Source of the DNA: Diorhabda sublineata
Lineage: Eukaryota; Arthropoda; Insecta; Coleoptera; Chrysomelidae
Length of the DNA stretch: 64,000 nucleotides
NCBI RefSeq assembly: GCF_026230105.1
Contig: NC_079476.1
Span: forward strand, 28,200,559 to 28,264,558
Reading direction: 5' to 3'
Of the stretch, positions 11,474 to 23,556 are shown one piece after another. The translations under genes were made by a program, and so were the position numbers. A model generated the notes under the pieces. That model did not search any database. It had not been told where the DNA came from and worked only from the letters and a program-made list of their open reading frames with translations. Each line of letters begins with the position of its first letter. Positions within the stretch are counted from its first letter, which is position 1.

Positions 11474-12029
11474 GTGAGTAGAAAATCATTCAATCTCAAA
11501 AATTGATTTCCAAAAAATCGATTTCTAGTATTTACAATGTAAATATAAATCCATTTTATGAGAAACAACAAAGATACTACAATAAACAATATCTGGGGTA
11601 TCTTTCCATTGCAAGTGTAATACATGTAGAGAGCTGTTTTTTTATAGGCAACTTATGAAAATCCACAATTCCTTTTTCCATATTAGTCCCTTCTATTATT
11701 TGTGATAGTTGTTGCTGTGATTAAATATCTAAAATTGAAATATTTATTCGATTTATTGCTTGAGAACAGGCTAGATGATCAGCAAAATGATCAAGAAGAA
11801 TCCTGTAAAAAGTCTATTTTTGCGAAAAAAGCTTTCCTTAATACTCCTTGTTGTATTGTTGTACCGTTAGCATCACCTTTTGATTGTAGTATAGATTAGT
11901 TGTAATACTATAAGAAAAATTGTTTTTGTTGTTGGGAAAATATAAAGAGTAAACAAGAATCTCAAGTGTTAGTTAAACATTATATTTTACGTCCGCTGGA
12001 AGATCGTTCTCTCTTTTTAAAATTGACTA
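11474..12029 (+). other. start of the intron after the GPCR exon
   Basis: It begins GTGAGT. A 65-codon frame at 11702-11899 is unrecognised and is treated as chance intronic sequence. How far the intron runs is unknown. Confidence 0.55.
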
Positions 12030-13250
12030 TATGAATAGGGAATGATGTTGAACATCCGGACCCATCATGTACTGCAACTACTCAAGAAACAATTAATAAG
12101 CGATAGACTTCATCCGAGGAACGGAAATTTTTCTACAAATGAGGTCATGTCTTCAGATTTTTCAGATTCCATAGGTGTTATCACAATTGATTATTTATAA
12201 GAACGGATAACAATAGCTTTTGATATTGCTTTGATAATGTTGTTTTGAATTGCTGATACGTTTTCGTGCCAGATACGGGAATAAAACGACCTCATTTGTT
12301 GAAGAAAATAAATAATGCAGCTATTAATGCAGGAAAATTAACAGTACCGAAGAAATAATGATAAAGATATTTTGTGGAGTTTCGAACGATTATTTTTCGG
12401 ATTGTTTGAGAAAATCATAAACTCGTTGTATCAAGTGGAAACTATATTGGAAAAAATAAATATACATAATACAGTTGAAAAGTTACTTTCTCCCTAAACC
12501 ACTCTTGTAGATTTTGCTTTTATATTTCTTCTTTACTTTCTCTACGTAGAGAAAATTGATCATCAGCACTAGCTTCTTTTAAAAGACATTTGCCATAATT
12601 CATTTTTTGAGGGAACCCAACCACATATACTGTAATTTTATATCTTAACTGATAAACTTAAACGATATATTTTCATTAATCAAGATTTAATCTAGTAGTA
12701 TCCTGTAGCCCCCTTTTACTTTTTACTAAAAATTTCAAACAAAGTCCAGTAAACTAAGCGAAAGCAGCTGTTTTCACAAATCTTATTTCACTGCCTTAAT
12801 AACAGTGGAAGTTTTACAAAAGTTCCATATTATTCTTTTGTGTTAAAATATTCTTCCTAAAGCTCCATTATTATCTATGCTAAAAGTTATAGAACATGGA
12901 AGTATTTAAATAATTACATATGAATAGACATATGAATAGACAAATTGTATGAAATTGTATATCTTTTATTTTGCTGTCATCGTCCAAAATCATTCTATGG
13001 ATTAATCGACATTTACCATCAATATAACATATACAAAAAAAATGTTCCAAATTGGTAGCCATTACATATTGTCAGTCAAAACTTTTCAAGCTCTATATCC
13101 TGCTGTTGTTCATCCGTCTTATTCACCGGTTCTTACGCCTGCCGAATTTTATTGTTTTTAAAAATGCTCGTGGTACCATAGGTTTTTCTACGGACTTTTT
13201 TACATCCTTACTTTATCTAAGATTTTGAAAACATAAAAGGCTATGAAATA
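12030..13250 (+). pseudogene. heavily decayed mariner relic
   Basis: Weak but ordered matches to a mariner transposase are seen. HPDPSCTATTQETINK (about 12052-12100) resembles the segment between the DNA-binding and catalytic domains. ITIDYL and a following RPHLLKK (to about 12310) resemble the first catalytic block. HPSYSPVLTPAEFYCF (about 13105-13158) resembles the last block with its catalytic aspartate replaced by valine. The blocks are further apart than in an intact gene, so something may be inserted between them. Confidence 0.45.
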
Positions 13251-13735
13251 ATTTATGTTTTTTTCACTTTCACATTCAATTAATTTCCAATTGTTAACAA
13301 ATGGAACCAAAGTATGTTAAGACAAATAAATTTTGCTTTAGGCAGATCCAAATACGAGATATCTAGTTTGCAATAGAAATTTTAATTCCAAATTCAAAAT
13401 GTTTCTCTTTACCTCTTATGATTTTGAATAGAGAAAAAATTTTAATCCGCAAAATAATCCGAGTAAATGCAAAATTGCGAGTAAAAATAGACACTTTTAG
13501 TCCGTATGATATATACTATTTTTTCTCCAACCAAGTCAAAATTAAAATAAAGTTAGTTTTATTCAAAAATCGTTAATAATTTGGTAATAAATTTGAACAC
13601 CTATTAATTATAATAGCAATAACAAGTAGTCATGGTAGTCATGGATGTCTGGTATTGTTGGTAAATATCGATTCGATTGTCAAGTAGACGTACTAATCAT
13701 ATAATTTTTGTATTAGTTTTTATGCTGCTTTCAAA
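13251..13735. other. 5' flank of Crypton copy C
   Basis: No gene recognised. Because Cryptons lack terminal repeats, the left end of the element must lie somewhere here but cannot be fixed. Confidence 0.35.
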
Positions 13736-14847
13736 ATGAATCCCGAACACGATGAAAATATACCTGCGGTTACATTGGAAAGTGCCGAAGCAGTATATCT
13801 AAATCTTTTGCCACCCAAATCTCGCCAAGTCTATGAACTAGCACATCAGCGATTCATGGACTGGTGTAAAGAAAAAAATGTGCAAAACTATGCGGAGAGT
13901 GTTCTTATGGTGTATTTCTCAAATTTAACGAAGACCGTCAAGCCATCCACTCTTTGGTCACAGTATTCAATGTTGCCATCCACACTGGATATCAAAAATG
14001 GTGTGGTTATTAGTAAATATTCAAAATTACGAGCATTGTTAGAAAGGGAAAGTGATGGATATATACCTAAAAAGTCTAGGGTTTTCACAAAGGAGGAAAT
14101 GGATCGGTTCCTGGATATGGCACCTGATAATTTATATTTGATGATAAAGGTTGTTCTAGTATGAGGAATTGGAGGGGCTATGCGTTGTGACGAACTAGTT
14201 CATTTGAAAATTGATGACATTTAGGATATGGACTCGGACCTGGTCGTAAAAATTTTGCAGACAAAAAACAAGAAACCTCGTTTGTTTACCATTATAGGCG
14301 ATAATTATATGCGTTTATTTCGAAAATATGTTGCACTACGGCCATCAAATATACAGGACCATCGTTTATTTTTGAAGTATGTTAATGGAAAGTGTCAAAG
14401 AATAGTTGTTGGTATCCACAAAATTAATGCCGTGCCGGAAGAAATTGCAAAATTTTGGAAGTTAGGAAATTGGAAGGAGTATACTGGACATTCGCTAAGA
14501 AGAACATCTTCTACATTTCTTAATGATGGTGGCGGTGACCTCACTTGTCTTAAAAGACATGGAGGTTGGAGATCGAGTACGGTAGCAGAAGGATATATTG
14601 AAGAATCACGTATCAACAAAGAGAATACTGCCAGAAAAATATTGCAATCTGACAAAAAAGTACAACGACAAGTACCTGTTCAGATATTTCATCGAATGTT
14701 TCATCAACAGTTACGGAGAATATTTTGAGTTGTTCTAACATTAATGAGAATCTTTTGAATTGTTCGAAAATTGTTAGTGATAATTTCAGTGGTGCTTTGA
14801 ATTTTGGCAATTATTCCAATTGTACATTCAATATCACTATAAAATAA
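13736..14847 (+). pseudogene. Crypton tyrosine recombinase, nearly full length (copy C)
   Basis: This would be a recombinase of about 365 residues that moves Crypton DNA by cutting and joining through a 3'-phosphotyrosine link. An N-terminal helical region (to about residue 105) with TLWSQYSML is followed by the catalytic fold. It shows R150 in GAMRCDEL, the HxxR box H252-S-L-R255, H275 in the HGGW box and the presumed nucleophile Y287 in EGYIEES. Two in-frame stops break it (TGA at 14162-14164 and TAG at 14222-14224), and near 14680 the reading frame shifts so that an Asn/Cys-rich tail (NYSNCTFNITIK) ends at TAA 14845-14847. The ATG at 13736 is the first in frame. All catalytic residues survive, so inactivation is probably fairly recent. 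It resembles insect Cryptons more than phage integrases, and no phage or bacterial genes lie nearby. Confidence 0.85.
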
Positions 14848-17332
14848 CAAATAAATACCTATATATAATTGCCCAATTAGTTTGTTTTACTAAGTTAGTA
14901 AGACACAATGTTTTTTTCTTCGAATTTCAATTAGAGAGCTCAAATGCAATTACTTTTAGTCCTAGGATTAAAAGTGTTGGTAAGCAGCGAGCAAATTTTT
15001 GTACGGTAAGGGAATTGATGGCACCTGAAAATAGTACTAAAATGTCAACATTTTTTGATGGTTGGAGAAAAAATATTTTACAGCGTCCGCCTCGTTATTT
15101 TATAGCAGTAACTTATTTTTTCACAGAGACTGAGTGACTATAAAATAATAAATAAATAATTAGATTCGTATTTTGCAATGTTTGATAATTCATTACCTCT
15201 ACTTATTGATTGAACTATAAATTGAATACTTTTGTACTTTAGGTAGGATTTAAGATGAGTAAGTACCATAAAATTATAAATTTTATGGTACCATAAATTC
15301 GCTCCGATAATTGACAATAATGTCTAGTTTCCTCAGCATATATTAACATCGATGAAAACATAACAAATTCTCAATTATCTAAATAATTTCTTCATTTTCT
15401 TTCCTGTGAATAAATATTAACTGTAACACCATATCCGAATTTCCAAAAATCCGGTGGTTGATCATTATTGTGCGAGGAGTCTTTTGTCATATTTGTTCCG
15501 ATTTAATTTTGAAGCTTTCTCTCTAAAATAAGTCGAATATCTCAAAATATTGAAGTAATTTGAAGAGAAACGATAAACACCAAGTTTTATCATGCTCCAT
15601 CGTTATCACTAATAGGACATGCTCCATTTTCTTGCCACGGTATACGTTCAAGTTTAAGAGCTTTCCGACACTACCACATTGTTATTCAAAGCACACAGAA
15701 ATTATGTAACTACCACCCTAACATATTTCCGCTCGGTTTTCGCTCGACTTGTCCATATCTTAGTTCTGTAAACATCGTTTTAGGAAGTCTCTTCGGGACC
15801 ATTACCGACCTATGCTACGCCAAACTCCACCTTTCTTTCACAAGCGCACGTTTTGAATATAAGAAAGGAAAGAAATATATGCTGGAAAGTTTAGTATACA
15901 TAAATTTATATATTTCATTCATACTTACATTTTTAGAACAGTATAGAATAATTACAGGCTACTTCCTTTCAAAATATAAAGGAGAAAGTTGTACGGAATT
16001 GAAAAATCAACAGTTCACGTCAATTCTTTTTCGCCCACAACTTCAAAATAGGAAGATGGGGAAAACCGTTAAATAATTTCTGGTTTTCTTCTGCCGAAAA
16101 TACCATTTTTACGAAATTAGTAGAGATATATTTTTTTAATGTTGACTGAAACCTAATCTTCTATTTTTTTTAATGTTTTCCACCTACACATTCCTGACTT
16201 CTTTCTACTACGTCGGGTTGCAAGCCATTTGACTCTTTCATTAACCACTTATATTTCTTCGACACTAGTGACCTATTGTTGGACGGTTTTGTATAATAAG
16301 ATATAATAGTTTTGCATCATGTCACTCTTATTCTCAACATGCGAATTATTTCTATAAAAGTATTTCAAGAGAATCATTTTGTGACGTCTCTTGTCAGTTA
16401 ATTGCCTTTTGAAATGTCCATATTATCGCTTTTTATTTGAATTGATTATGTTATATGACGTTCAATCATAATATTGCTTAGAATTCACACTTTTTATTAA
16501 AAATTGTTGCCAGTATTTAATACAAATTTCGCACAAAAAGGAATGATTCCTATGAACTTTGTATCTCTGAGAAGAGCCGAGTACTACATCTGAATTATTA
16601 CCAAAGAATTCGGCTCTTGGGAAAAATAAAAAATATGACAATGGAATAAGTGAGTAAGTAAATGCGTTGGTAAAAATATAAATAAGCTATAACCCGATTT
16701 CAGATAGATCACGTATCAGCTAATTACGGATCCTAACCCAAAAACAGATTTCTGAACGTCACTTTCAATTTTCTTTGGAAATTTCAAATTTAGAACATGA
16801 TCTACAAGAACTTTTGATTCTTAGTACTTTTTTGCGTTAATCATCCTATGATGTTCTAGATGTTAAGTGATTTTTATTATGCAGTTATCAACGATTTACC
16901 CCTTCTCATGGAATTTGTCCTGAAGTTTGATACTAATGAGCTATATTTATGCAGAAATGCCAATAAGTATGAAAACCGCATACCTCAGTAACTTATCATG
17001 ACGATTCTGTTAGAAATTAATTGTAGATATTTGAGAGGAATAAATAATTTTAAGAATCAAAGACAAATGAAAGAACCTGTCAGCTAATCAAATTCACACA
17101 CGGGTTTACCAGGATAGAAAGGATCATTTAATATGATTACGACCCGATAAACTCGATTAGTTTCCGAACAACGATGTACGTGATCTGGGTTAGGTTCCGA
17201 ACATACAGATCATGATCAGTTTAATCCGATCATAGTTTCCGAAAAGTCCTAATAGCATTCTTAAGAGTACAAATGAGGTATGGGTCCTGCTAACGTGAGG
17301 AGACCAATTTATTATTATACAGACTGAGTTTT
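14848..17332. other. no recognised gene
   Basis: A 105-codon frame at 14820-15137 overlaps the Crypton tail and contains no motif I know; it may be Crypton 3' sequence. The rest is stop-dense. A 9-bp inverted repeat AAGAGCCGA/TTCGGCTCTT lies near 16570-16620. A 65-codon frame at 15879-16076 is unrecognised. Confidence 0.4.
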
Positions 17333-18105
17333 ATGTATGGATCGCCTTAATTATCTCAGGAACGAAATAGATCACCCTAAATATTTTGTGTTTTTAGAAA
17401 TCCTTGTTATTTTTCTGTGGCTATGACTGCTACAATAACAAAGTCAACAAGAAATCCCATAACAAGATCTACTGCAAGTAAATTAGTTTAATAGTTTAAC
17501 GAAACTGGTTCAATAAAAGACTGCATCAACTGAAAACAAACCTTTAGATGTTTGTGTCCTGTTAGACGATCCACACTTGAGGACTAGACAAATATCCAGG
17601 GAACTTGATATTTCGCAAATATCCGTATGAAACTTTTACGTGATAATAAATTCATTTATCCATGGAAAGTAACGTTGGTTCAAGTGTTGTCATTAACAAT
17701 GTCCCAAACAACAATATTTGGCTACAACAAGATCGTGCCCCACCTCACTAAGCGTATGTGGTTATGCAATACCTAGATAATGTGCTTCCCAGATCACTCA
17801 ACATAAATCCCTTAGACTATTTCCTGTGGGATCACTTAAAGAATATCGTTTATAAAACAAAATCTGCCAATTATCAGGAATTAAAAGATGGGATTACCAT
17901 AGAAATAAGAAGACTTGAGCAGTCATGGCTGTTGCAAAATATATTGCAAAGTTTTGAAAATCGCATTTATGTGGATATACTTCTAACATGACACAAATAT
18001 TTAAATATTTGTCTTCAGGTGTTGTAGGTTTTCTGGGCCATAATTTGGATAAATATTTTACTGCATCAGCTTCCTTAAACTTTTTACTTACTTATCTAAT
18101 TGAAT
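17333..18105 (+). mobile_element. internally deleted Tc1/mariner-type element, copy 2
   Basis: The left end CCTTAATTATCTC matches copy 1 at 8891. About 17568-17690 encodes a helix-turn-helix trace (LRTRQISRELDISQISV) from the N-terminal DNA-binding region. The sequence then jumps to the C-terminal catalytic part: a segment with APPHYA, then INPLDYFLWDHLKNIVY, within the open frame 17758-17991. The middle of the transposase is missing and the frame is broken. The similarity to copy 1 ends near 18105. Non-autonomous and dead as a gene. Confidence 0.75.
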
Positions 18106-20286
18106 ATTTTTTCTACAGAAACTCTTCTGCGGATGCGTCAATAATCACACACAGATAGATCTTGATGAGATCTATGGAACAAAGTTATCCATGGTTCGAT
18201 ATTTGTTAGCCTTATTGAGATAATAACGACAAGTAAATGTTTCTACATAAAATATATATGATAAATCGATTTCTCGTAATATCAATAGTCTATATCAATA
18301 GGGTTTCATGATGATCGTTGAGGGGTGGCTTATCATACTTGCCTGTTTCTACTGTTACGTTAGAATTTGCTCAATTGATTTTATTGTAATCGAGGTTTTT
18401 CGAGGCGGTTATTCTATATACCTTCATATAGGTATTCGCTATGAAATGTGAATTATTATGTATTATCGAATAAATTATAGGTGAAGACTTCGTTTTGTTT
18501 ATATACCTGTTCCAAACATTCTCTCTAATTTTACTTTTATTTGTAGAACAAGAGAATTATACTGGAAATTAAACAACTTCCAAACGAACAATAATTTAGT
18601 ACTAAATAATGAAAAATTTTAATGAGAACGATAAAATATTATACACTAGGCTTGTCATTAATGGCACATCACATGTTTTCTGAATGGTAGAAAAATACAT
18701 CCCAATTCGCTTCTTTCATTCGTTCCCACATCTTTAATGGAATACTTCTGATGGACCGAATTAGACCAAATACTAACCAAATGTTCTCAAAATAATTGTC
18801 AATATTCGTCATTTCTAGTTTTACTGATTTCACAGAGCCAGGAGACTGTTTTACCAACCAACTCTATACCATTTCTCATGTCTACTGTTGAATTGAAAAA
18901 ATCATATTAAAGAATATTTTCTTCGACAGTATATTCAAAAATTATTTTTTTTTACAAAATATCAATTAGTTGAATGTTTGACAACATTCAATATGTTCAC
19001 TAAGTACGGCGACTATGGTAAAATCCTTAATGGTAAAAGTAAACAGATACTCGCCGTGCTCTATTTTTCATATCAACTGATGCATTGCATATTATTTCGG
19101 TTTCCATTTTACTAAATTCTATCCTGGTGAAATACCTTCCTATAATATTTTTATGTACATTTGTGCAATACGCTTTTTATTCGGAAAATTGGTTCGAAAA
19201 TAGTTTTGTTATCAAAAGTATCATTTCAAGCCCAGACACTAAAACACAAGGAAATACGTGAAAATTAAGTGATGAGACTGATTTTCTGAATTATTTTCAT
19301 TTGAGTAGATTTATATTTGAATATTTGTTTCTCTTTGGAAGCCAAGTACCATTACAAACCATTTTCCCACTCCTCATACTAGTGCTGCATCTGAAGAGAG
19401 TCTTCCTCTTCACCACTTAAATGTTTCAGTGTTATATGATAACGTCAAATAAGTAGGGAGGTTGAGGAGCCAATAACTCGTTTACTGAAATTGCGCAGAT
19501 ATTTTTCTTAACCAATTCATTTAACAAGGTCGGAGAAACGGTTTGTGACTCAGACTTAACTGCTCTCGGTCATTTCGATCGTTAACCGCATACCGCAACT
19601 CACTTCGCAAAAGCTTGACTACGCACAATCTGCTTACTCGATCAAGTGCATGTATCGTATGTTCAATTGTCCCAACAAATCATTTTTTTCACAATTGTAT
19701 TAAAATATTTTTGAAATTATTGTGAAATATTCCAGCTATGTTTCACAAATTTTTTTGGTTTCATTTTTACTACAGTAAGAAGGACTTTTGCAGGGTGTCA
19801 ACGGGATTAACGCCAACCAACGGCAGAAGATGGATTACAGTAAAAAAAACGCTTGTGACAAATTGAAATAAGATTTAACATGCCGTTTGAATGAAAGCAG
19901 AAAATAGTGACTGTCCGTGATAACCGCTCGAATTAGAGGCTGCAAAAAGAATGAAAGTGACGTTAGAATTTAAACTACTTGTAAATTTAATATCAAAAGC
20001 ATGACAGTAATTAATTTGTTCTCATGTCTTCTAGGTGAAAAAAAGCGTGGCTATCAGCTATCAAACAAAAAATTTCTTCTCGAAAAACAATTTCTATAAC
20101 CGTAAGTTTATCTAACGAGGCCCTTACAATTTGGTGGGATTTCACGTAATTTTTGCCACGGCAACAATGATGGTTAAAAAGTGAGGATATTAGCTATTTT
20201 TTTTACTAGGCAAGTATTTCTTAAGTTGTGAAAACACATGATAATCCCCCTCTTCTTCCTATTATCCTTCCAAGAATATCCACAAT
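18106..20286. other. no recognised gene
   Basis: AT-rich and stop-dense. The 62-codon minus frame at 18669-18857 has no known motif. 19540-19660 is GC-richer than its surroundings but stays closed in all frames. Confidence 0.4.
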
Positions 20287-21040
20287 TTATATTTGATTCA
20301 GCAGTTGTTTCCATGCTTGCCTATCCTGTGCAATCTTATAGACATGATGCAGTCTCATATTTATTAAGGGTTTTGTTTGGTCTACCCATCTAGCTGGAGA
20401 TCTGCTTATTGGGTGTTTGCATTCTACTTTCCCTTCTATGATGAATCGTTCCATTGCTCCTGATCTTCTAGCTATATGACCCAGGTACTGCAGATACATG
20501 CGGTTTATTCTGGTTAGCAGCCTTGTACGTGGACCAATTTCTTGTAATACGGATACATTGGTTCGGTGTCCTGTCCACGATACTTGTAAGAGTAGTCTAT
20601 AAACCAACATTTCGAAAGTCCCTGCTTCCGGAGTTTACCACTTCATGGCCTGTTATTTCTGATGTTTGTGGAAAATTGTTGTCTATCAACTATCATTATT
20701 TTCGTTTTGCGACCGTTCTGAAAGTCCCCGAGTAAACCCCGTCGATTCTGAATTTCTCGTTGTTTTCCTGATAGAGGTTGCGCACTAGTTGAACCAGGTG
20801 TTTTGGCGTTCCCATTTCCTCCATTATGGTCCAAAGTTAGCTCCAGATAACTTTATTAAATGCTTTTTGATCATCTACAAAACAGGGATATAGTGGAATA
20901 TTAAATATATCTCACCTTTTCAATAAGTTGTCTGATATTTAAGATTTGTTCTCTAGCTCCCTTTCCTGTCTCAAAACCTGCTTGCTCCTCTGAAATGCTA
21001 TGGCAAAAGAAATGGTTTGAGACGGTTGTGTAAGTTATGC
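20287..21040 (-). pseudogene. LINE reverse transcriptase relic
   Basis: Reading from high to low coordinates, the minus strand gives EEQAGFETGKGAREQILNIR (about 20990), a VDDQKAFNKVIW block, then MGTPKHLVQLVRNLYQENN. It then joins to KTKIMIVDR, skipping the catalytic YADD region, which shows an internal deletion. The final frame 20610-20287 is the C-terminal part with SWTGHRTNVSVLQEIG, YLGHIARRSG and GKVECKHPISRSPARW, the usual end of insect non-LTR retrotransposon ORF2. Several frames are involved, so it is inactive. Confidence 0.8.
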
Positions 21041-21755
21041 AGGAAGATCTTACTAGCGTGGGAGATAAGAGAAACCGTTCTGTAGCTGCTGCACTCCAAG
21101 GACATGATAATCACTTGGAACTAAATCTGCATTATGAGGCAGAAAGGGTCTACATAAACTATTGCAATAGTTGCAAAGCTAGGTCCGCCATCCTGTTACA
21201 TCCTTGCGCTACTTCCCCGAATGTTTCTCTTTATCGACCCACGTAATTTTGGAACTAAATTATCATTATAAACGCCATCTTTCACACCTTACCAAAATAG
21301 TATAATCTTTCTTATTGATGTTTCTTTGAATTTTTAGAGGTGCTAAACCTCGATGTTCCCACTTCTCATTCTACATTTGAATCTCTACATCATAGTGATG
21401 GATCCATGACAAATAAAATGGCTTTTCGAGTTGACCAGTGTGCATCTCTTCAACATCCGTGACACCAATATTTGTCTAATAGTTACACGTCGATTTAGCA
21501 ACATGAAATCATGGACTTTTGTAATAGTTTCGTATGTAGTAGCGATCGTCTCTATACGACTGCGTATCACATATATATCTTCATTAGAAGCATCTTTTTC
21601 AAAGGCAAGTTCGACTCGATCCATTTTGATTCTGAAAATTGAGTTCAACTGGTTCAGACTTATCAGTTTCTAGTCTGTACATACAATGTGAAGTGGTTAT
21701 AAAGGATTTTAATATTCATAAATGTGTCGAAGAAGGAGCAAAGGGATCAACCCTT
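21041..21755. other. no recognised gene
   Basis: A plus frame at 21037-21246 (69 codons) and overlapping frames on both strands at 21385-21673 show no known motif. This may be unrecognised LINE 5' sequence. Confidence 0.3.
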
Positions 21756-22112
21756 GTGCTTTTCAGATAAAAGTATCCACCTTTAATAACTTTTGTAATA
21801 CTGGTATTTAGAAAAAATCCAAAAACACGTCAATTTATGTTGGAAGGGGCAAGCATTATGGTTTATTTAAACTTACTGGAAAAGCCACCCCCTCACCCCT
21901 AGCAGCATTCCCTTTATTTTTTTAAATTACTTTTCATATTTTTTATGTAAAATTTGGATACTCCTCTTTGAGCTGATTTCAAAAATGTATAATACTTGTA
22001 GGTTAAAGTGGTTAGTTTATGAGATAAACAATTTTTCTTTTAAGAGCACAAATTTTACTTATTATTTACTTTCACCTTATTTGCCTATACTAAAATGGGT
22101 TGTACAACAGTT
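21756..22112. repeat. left long terminal inverted repeat
   Basis: It starts GTGCTTTTCAGATAAAAG and ends TTGTACAACAGTT. It is nearly identical, inverted, to 22922-23278, with only scattered substitutions, so the two arms are young relative to the other relics here. Confidence 0.9.
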
Positions 22113-22880
22113 TTCCGAGTTCTACATAAATTCAAGTACCACCCATACAAAGTTAAGTTGGTGCACGAGTTGAATGAAGATGATTTTGATCGTCGTCTAG
22201 AGTTTTGCGAATCAATGACGCAAATTATCAATAACAATCCACAATTGTTAAACAATATTTGCTTTTCTGATGAATGCTCATGGTCATTAAATGGCTTAGT
22301 AAGTAGGCATAGTTGTAGATATTGGGCTGAAAGTGATCCACATATTATGCGTGAATTCCATACACAACATCCCCAAAAGTTAAACGTTTGGTGTGGTATC
22401 CTAGGTGATCACATTGTCGGACCTTTCTTCATCAACGGAAATTTAAATGGTGAATCATATCTTGAGTTACTCAGGGAAGGGGTTGACCCACGTATTACAA
22501 CAATAATAGAAAATGATGATAACCTTTCCGAAGATTTACTGGTATTTCAACAAGACGGAGCTCCCCCACACTATGCTATGCCTGTCCGACAATTTTTAAA
22601 CGAAACATTCCCCGCTCGTTGGATAGGTAGAAGGGGGCAGATGATGGAGTGGCCACCTAGGTCACCGGATTTAACACCCCTAGACTTCTTTTTATGGGGG
22701 TATTTAAAAACAAAAGTTTATGCTACCCAACCAGAATCTCTGGATGATTTACGAGAGAGGATAGAAAATGAATGTCGACAATTAAATCCAGCCGTATTAA
22801 GCAATGTCAGAGAGGCATTTCAAAATAGATTATACCATTGTATGGAAGTGAATGGTACTCATTTTGAACACTTATTGTAA
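22095..22880 (+). CDS. Tc1/mariner transposase, catalytic part (261 aa)
   Basis: The frame is open for 261 codons. It keeps the three catalytic aspartates of the DDE/D fold in FSDECSWSLNG, FQQDGAPPHY and PPRSPDLTPLDFFLWG; 37 residues separate the second and third, the DD37D spacing known from maT-type elements. FPARWIGRRG and the C-terminal helical part (SLDDLRERIENECRQ) are also present. Intact relatives are about 340 residues with two N-terminal helix-turn-helix units; here only the last bit of the second unit remains (TVFRVLHKFKYHPYKVKLVH). The ATG at 22095 lies in the inverted repeat, so this start is probably a by-product of the rearrangement. A protein would have a catalytic core but poor end recognition. 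Confidence 0.88.
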   Translation: MGCTTVFRVLHKFKYHPYKVKLVHELNEDDFDRRLEFCESMTQIINNNPQLLNNICFSDECSWSLNGLVSRHSCRYWAESDPHIMREFHTQHPQKLNVWCGILGDHIVGPFFINGNLNGESYLELLREGVDPRITTIIENDDNLSEDLLVFQQDGAPPHYAMPVRQFLNETFPARWIGRRGQMMEWPPRSPDLTPLDFFLWGYLKTKVYATQPESLDDLRERIENECRQLNPAVLSNVREAFQNRLYHCMEVNGTHFEHLL

Positions 22881-22921
22881 CTTCATAATAAATAGCACAG
22901 TTAAAAAGATTAAAGAGTTTG

Positions 22922-23282
22922 AACTGTTGTACAACCCATTTTAGTACAGGCAAATAAGGTGAAAGTAAATAATAAGTAAAATTTGTGCTCTTAAAAGAAA
23001 AATTGTTTATCTCATATACTAACCACTTTAACCTACAAGTATTATACATTTTTGAAATCAGCTCAAAGAGGAGTATCCAAATTTTACATAAAAAATATGA
23101 AAAGTAATTTAAAAAAATAAAAGGGATGCTGCTAGGGGTGAGGGGGTGGCTTTTCCAATAAGTTTAAATAAGCCATAATGCTTGCCCCTTCCAACATAAG
23201 TTGACGTGTTTTTGGATTTTTTCTAAATACCAGTATTACAAAAGTTATTAAAGGTGGATACTTTTATCTGAAAAGCACTGTA
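22922..23282. repeat. right long terminal inverted repeat
   Basis: Inverted match to 21756-22112, ending GCACTGTA next to TA. The small minus-strand frame at 22807-23049 only mirrors the plus frame at 21985-22173 in the other arm and is not a gene. Confidence 0.9.
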
Positions 23283-23556
23283 TAACTAGTAAAACCTATT
23301 TTTTCAATTTAAACAAATTGAAATTTCGTCCGCTCCAATTTGATTATATCAAATTAACCGAAAGGTGTTGAAATTACCCTTTAAGTACCGTTCACTCTAA
23401 TAACATACTGCTATTCAAATTCATTTCGAAGCATTAACTTAAAACGATATATCTCCCGTTGTATCTTACCAGAAAAGCATCTAAACTAGAGAATTGGCAA
23501 TTGAAATGATCTAATTCTACGCTAGAATGCTATTCCAAAACTATTCCACGAGTAAT
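23283..23556. other. no recognised gene
   Basis: Spacer between the mariner element and the tandem array; nothing seen. Confidence 0.4.

Larger units (their letters stand above)
21756..23282 (+). mobile_element. Tc1/mariner element with 357-bp inverted repeats
   Basis: An intact catalytic ORF (22095-22880) lies between two long inverted repeats. The right end finishes GCACTGTA, giving the TACAGTGC terminus typical of Tc1/mariner, next to TA. The left end lacks the last four bases (CCTT in place of TACA). The left repeat runs six codons into the ORF, and its mirror lies 41 bases after the ORF's stop. That geometry suggests the 3' end was copied, inverted, onto the 5' end and replaced the true left end plus the DNA-binding domain. 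Confidence 0.88.

Noticed and set aside
13736..14728. Phage or bacterial integrase, implying prophage or contamination
   Set aside because: The tyrosine recombinase fold is shared, but there are no phage genes, the composition matches the surroundings, related relics are scattered over the window, and the motifs fit animal Cryptons better.
22807..23049. Minus-strand 80-codon frame
   Set aside because: It repeats the plus frame at 21985-22173 because both lie in the inverted repeats; not a gene.
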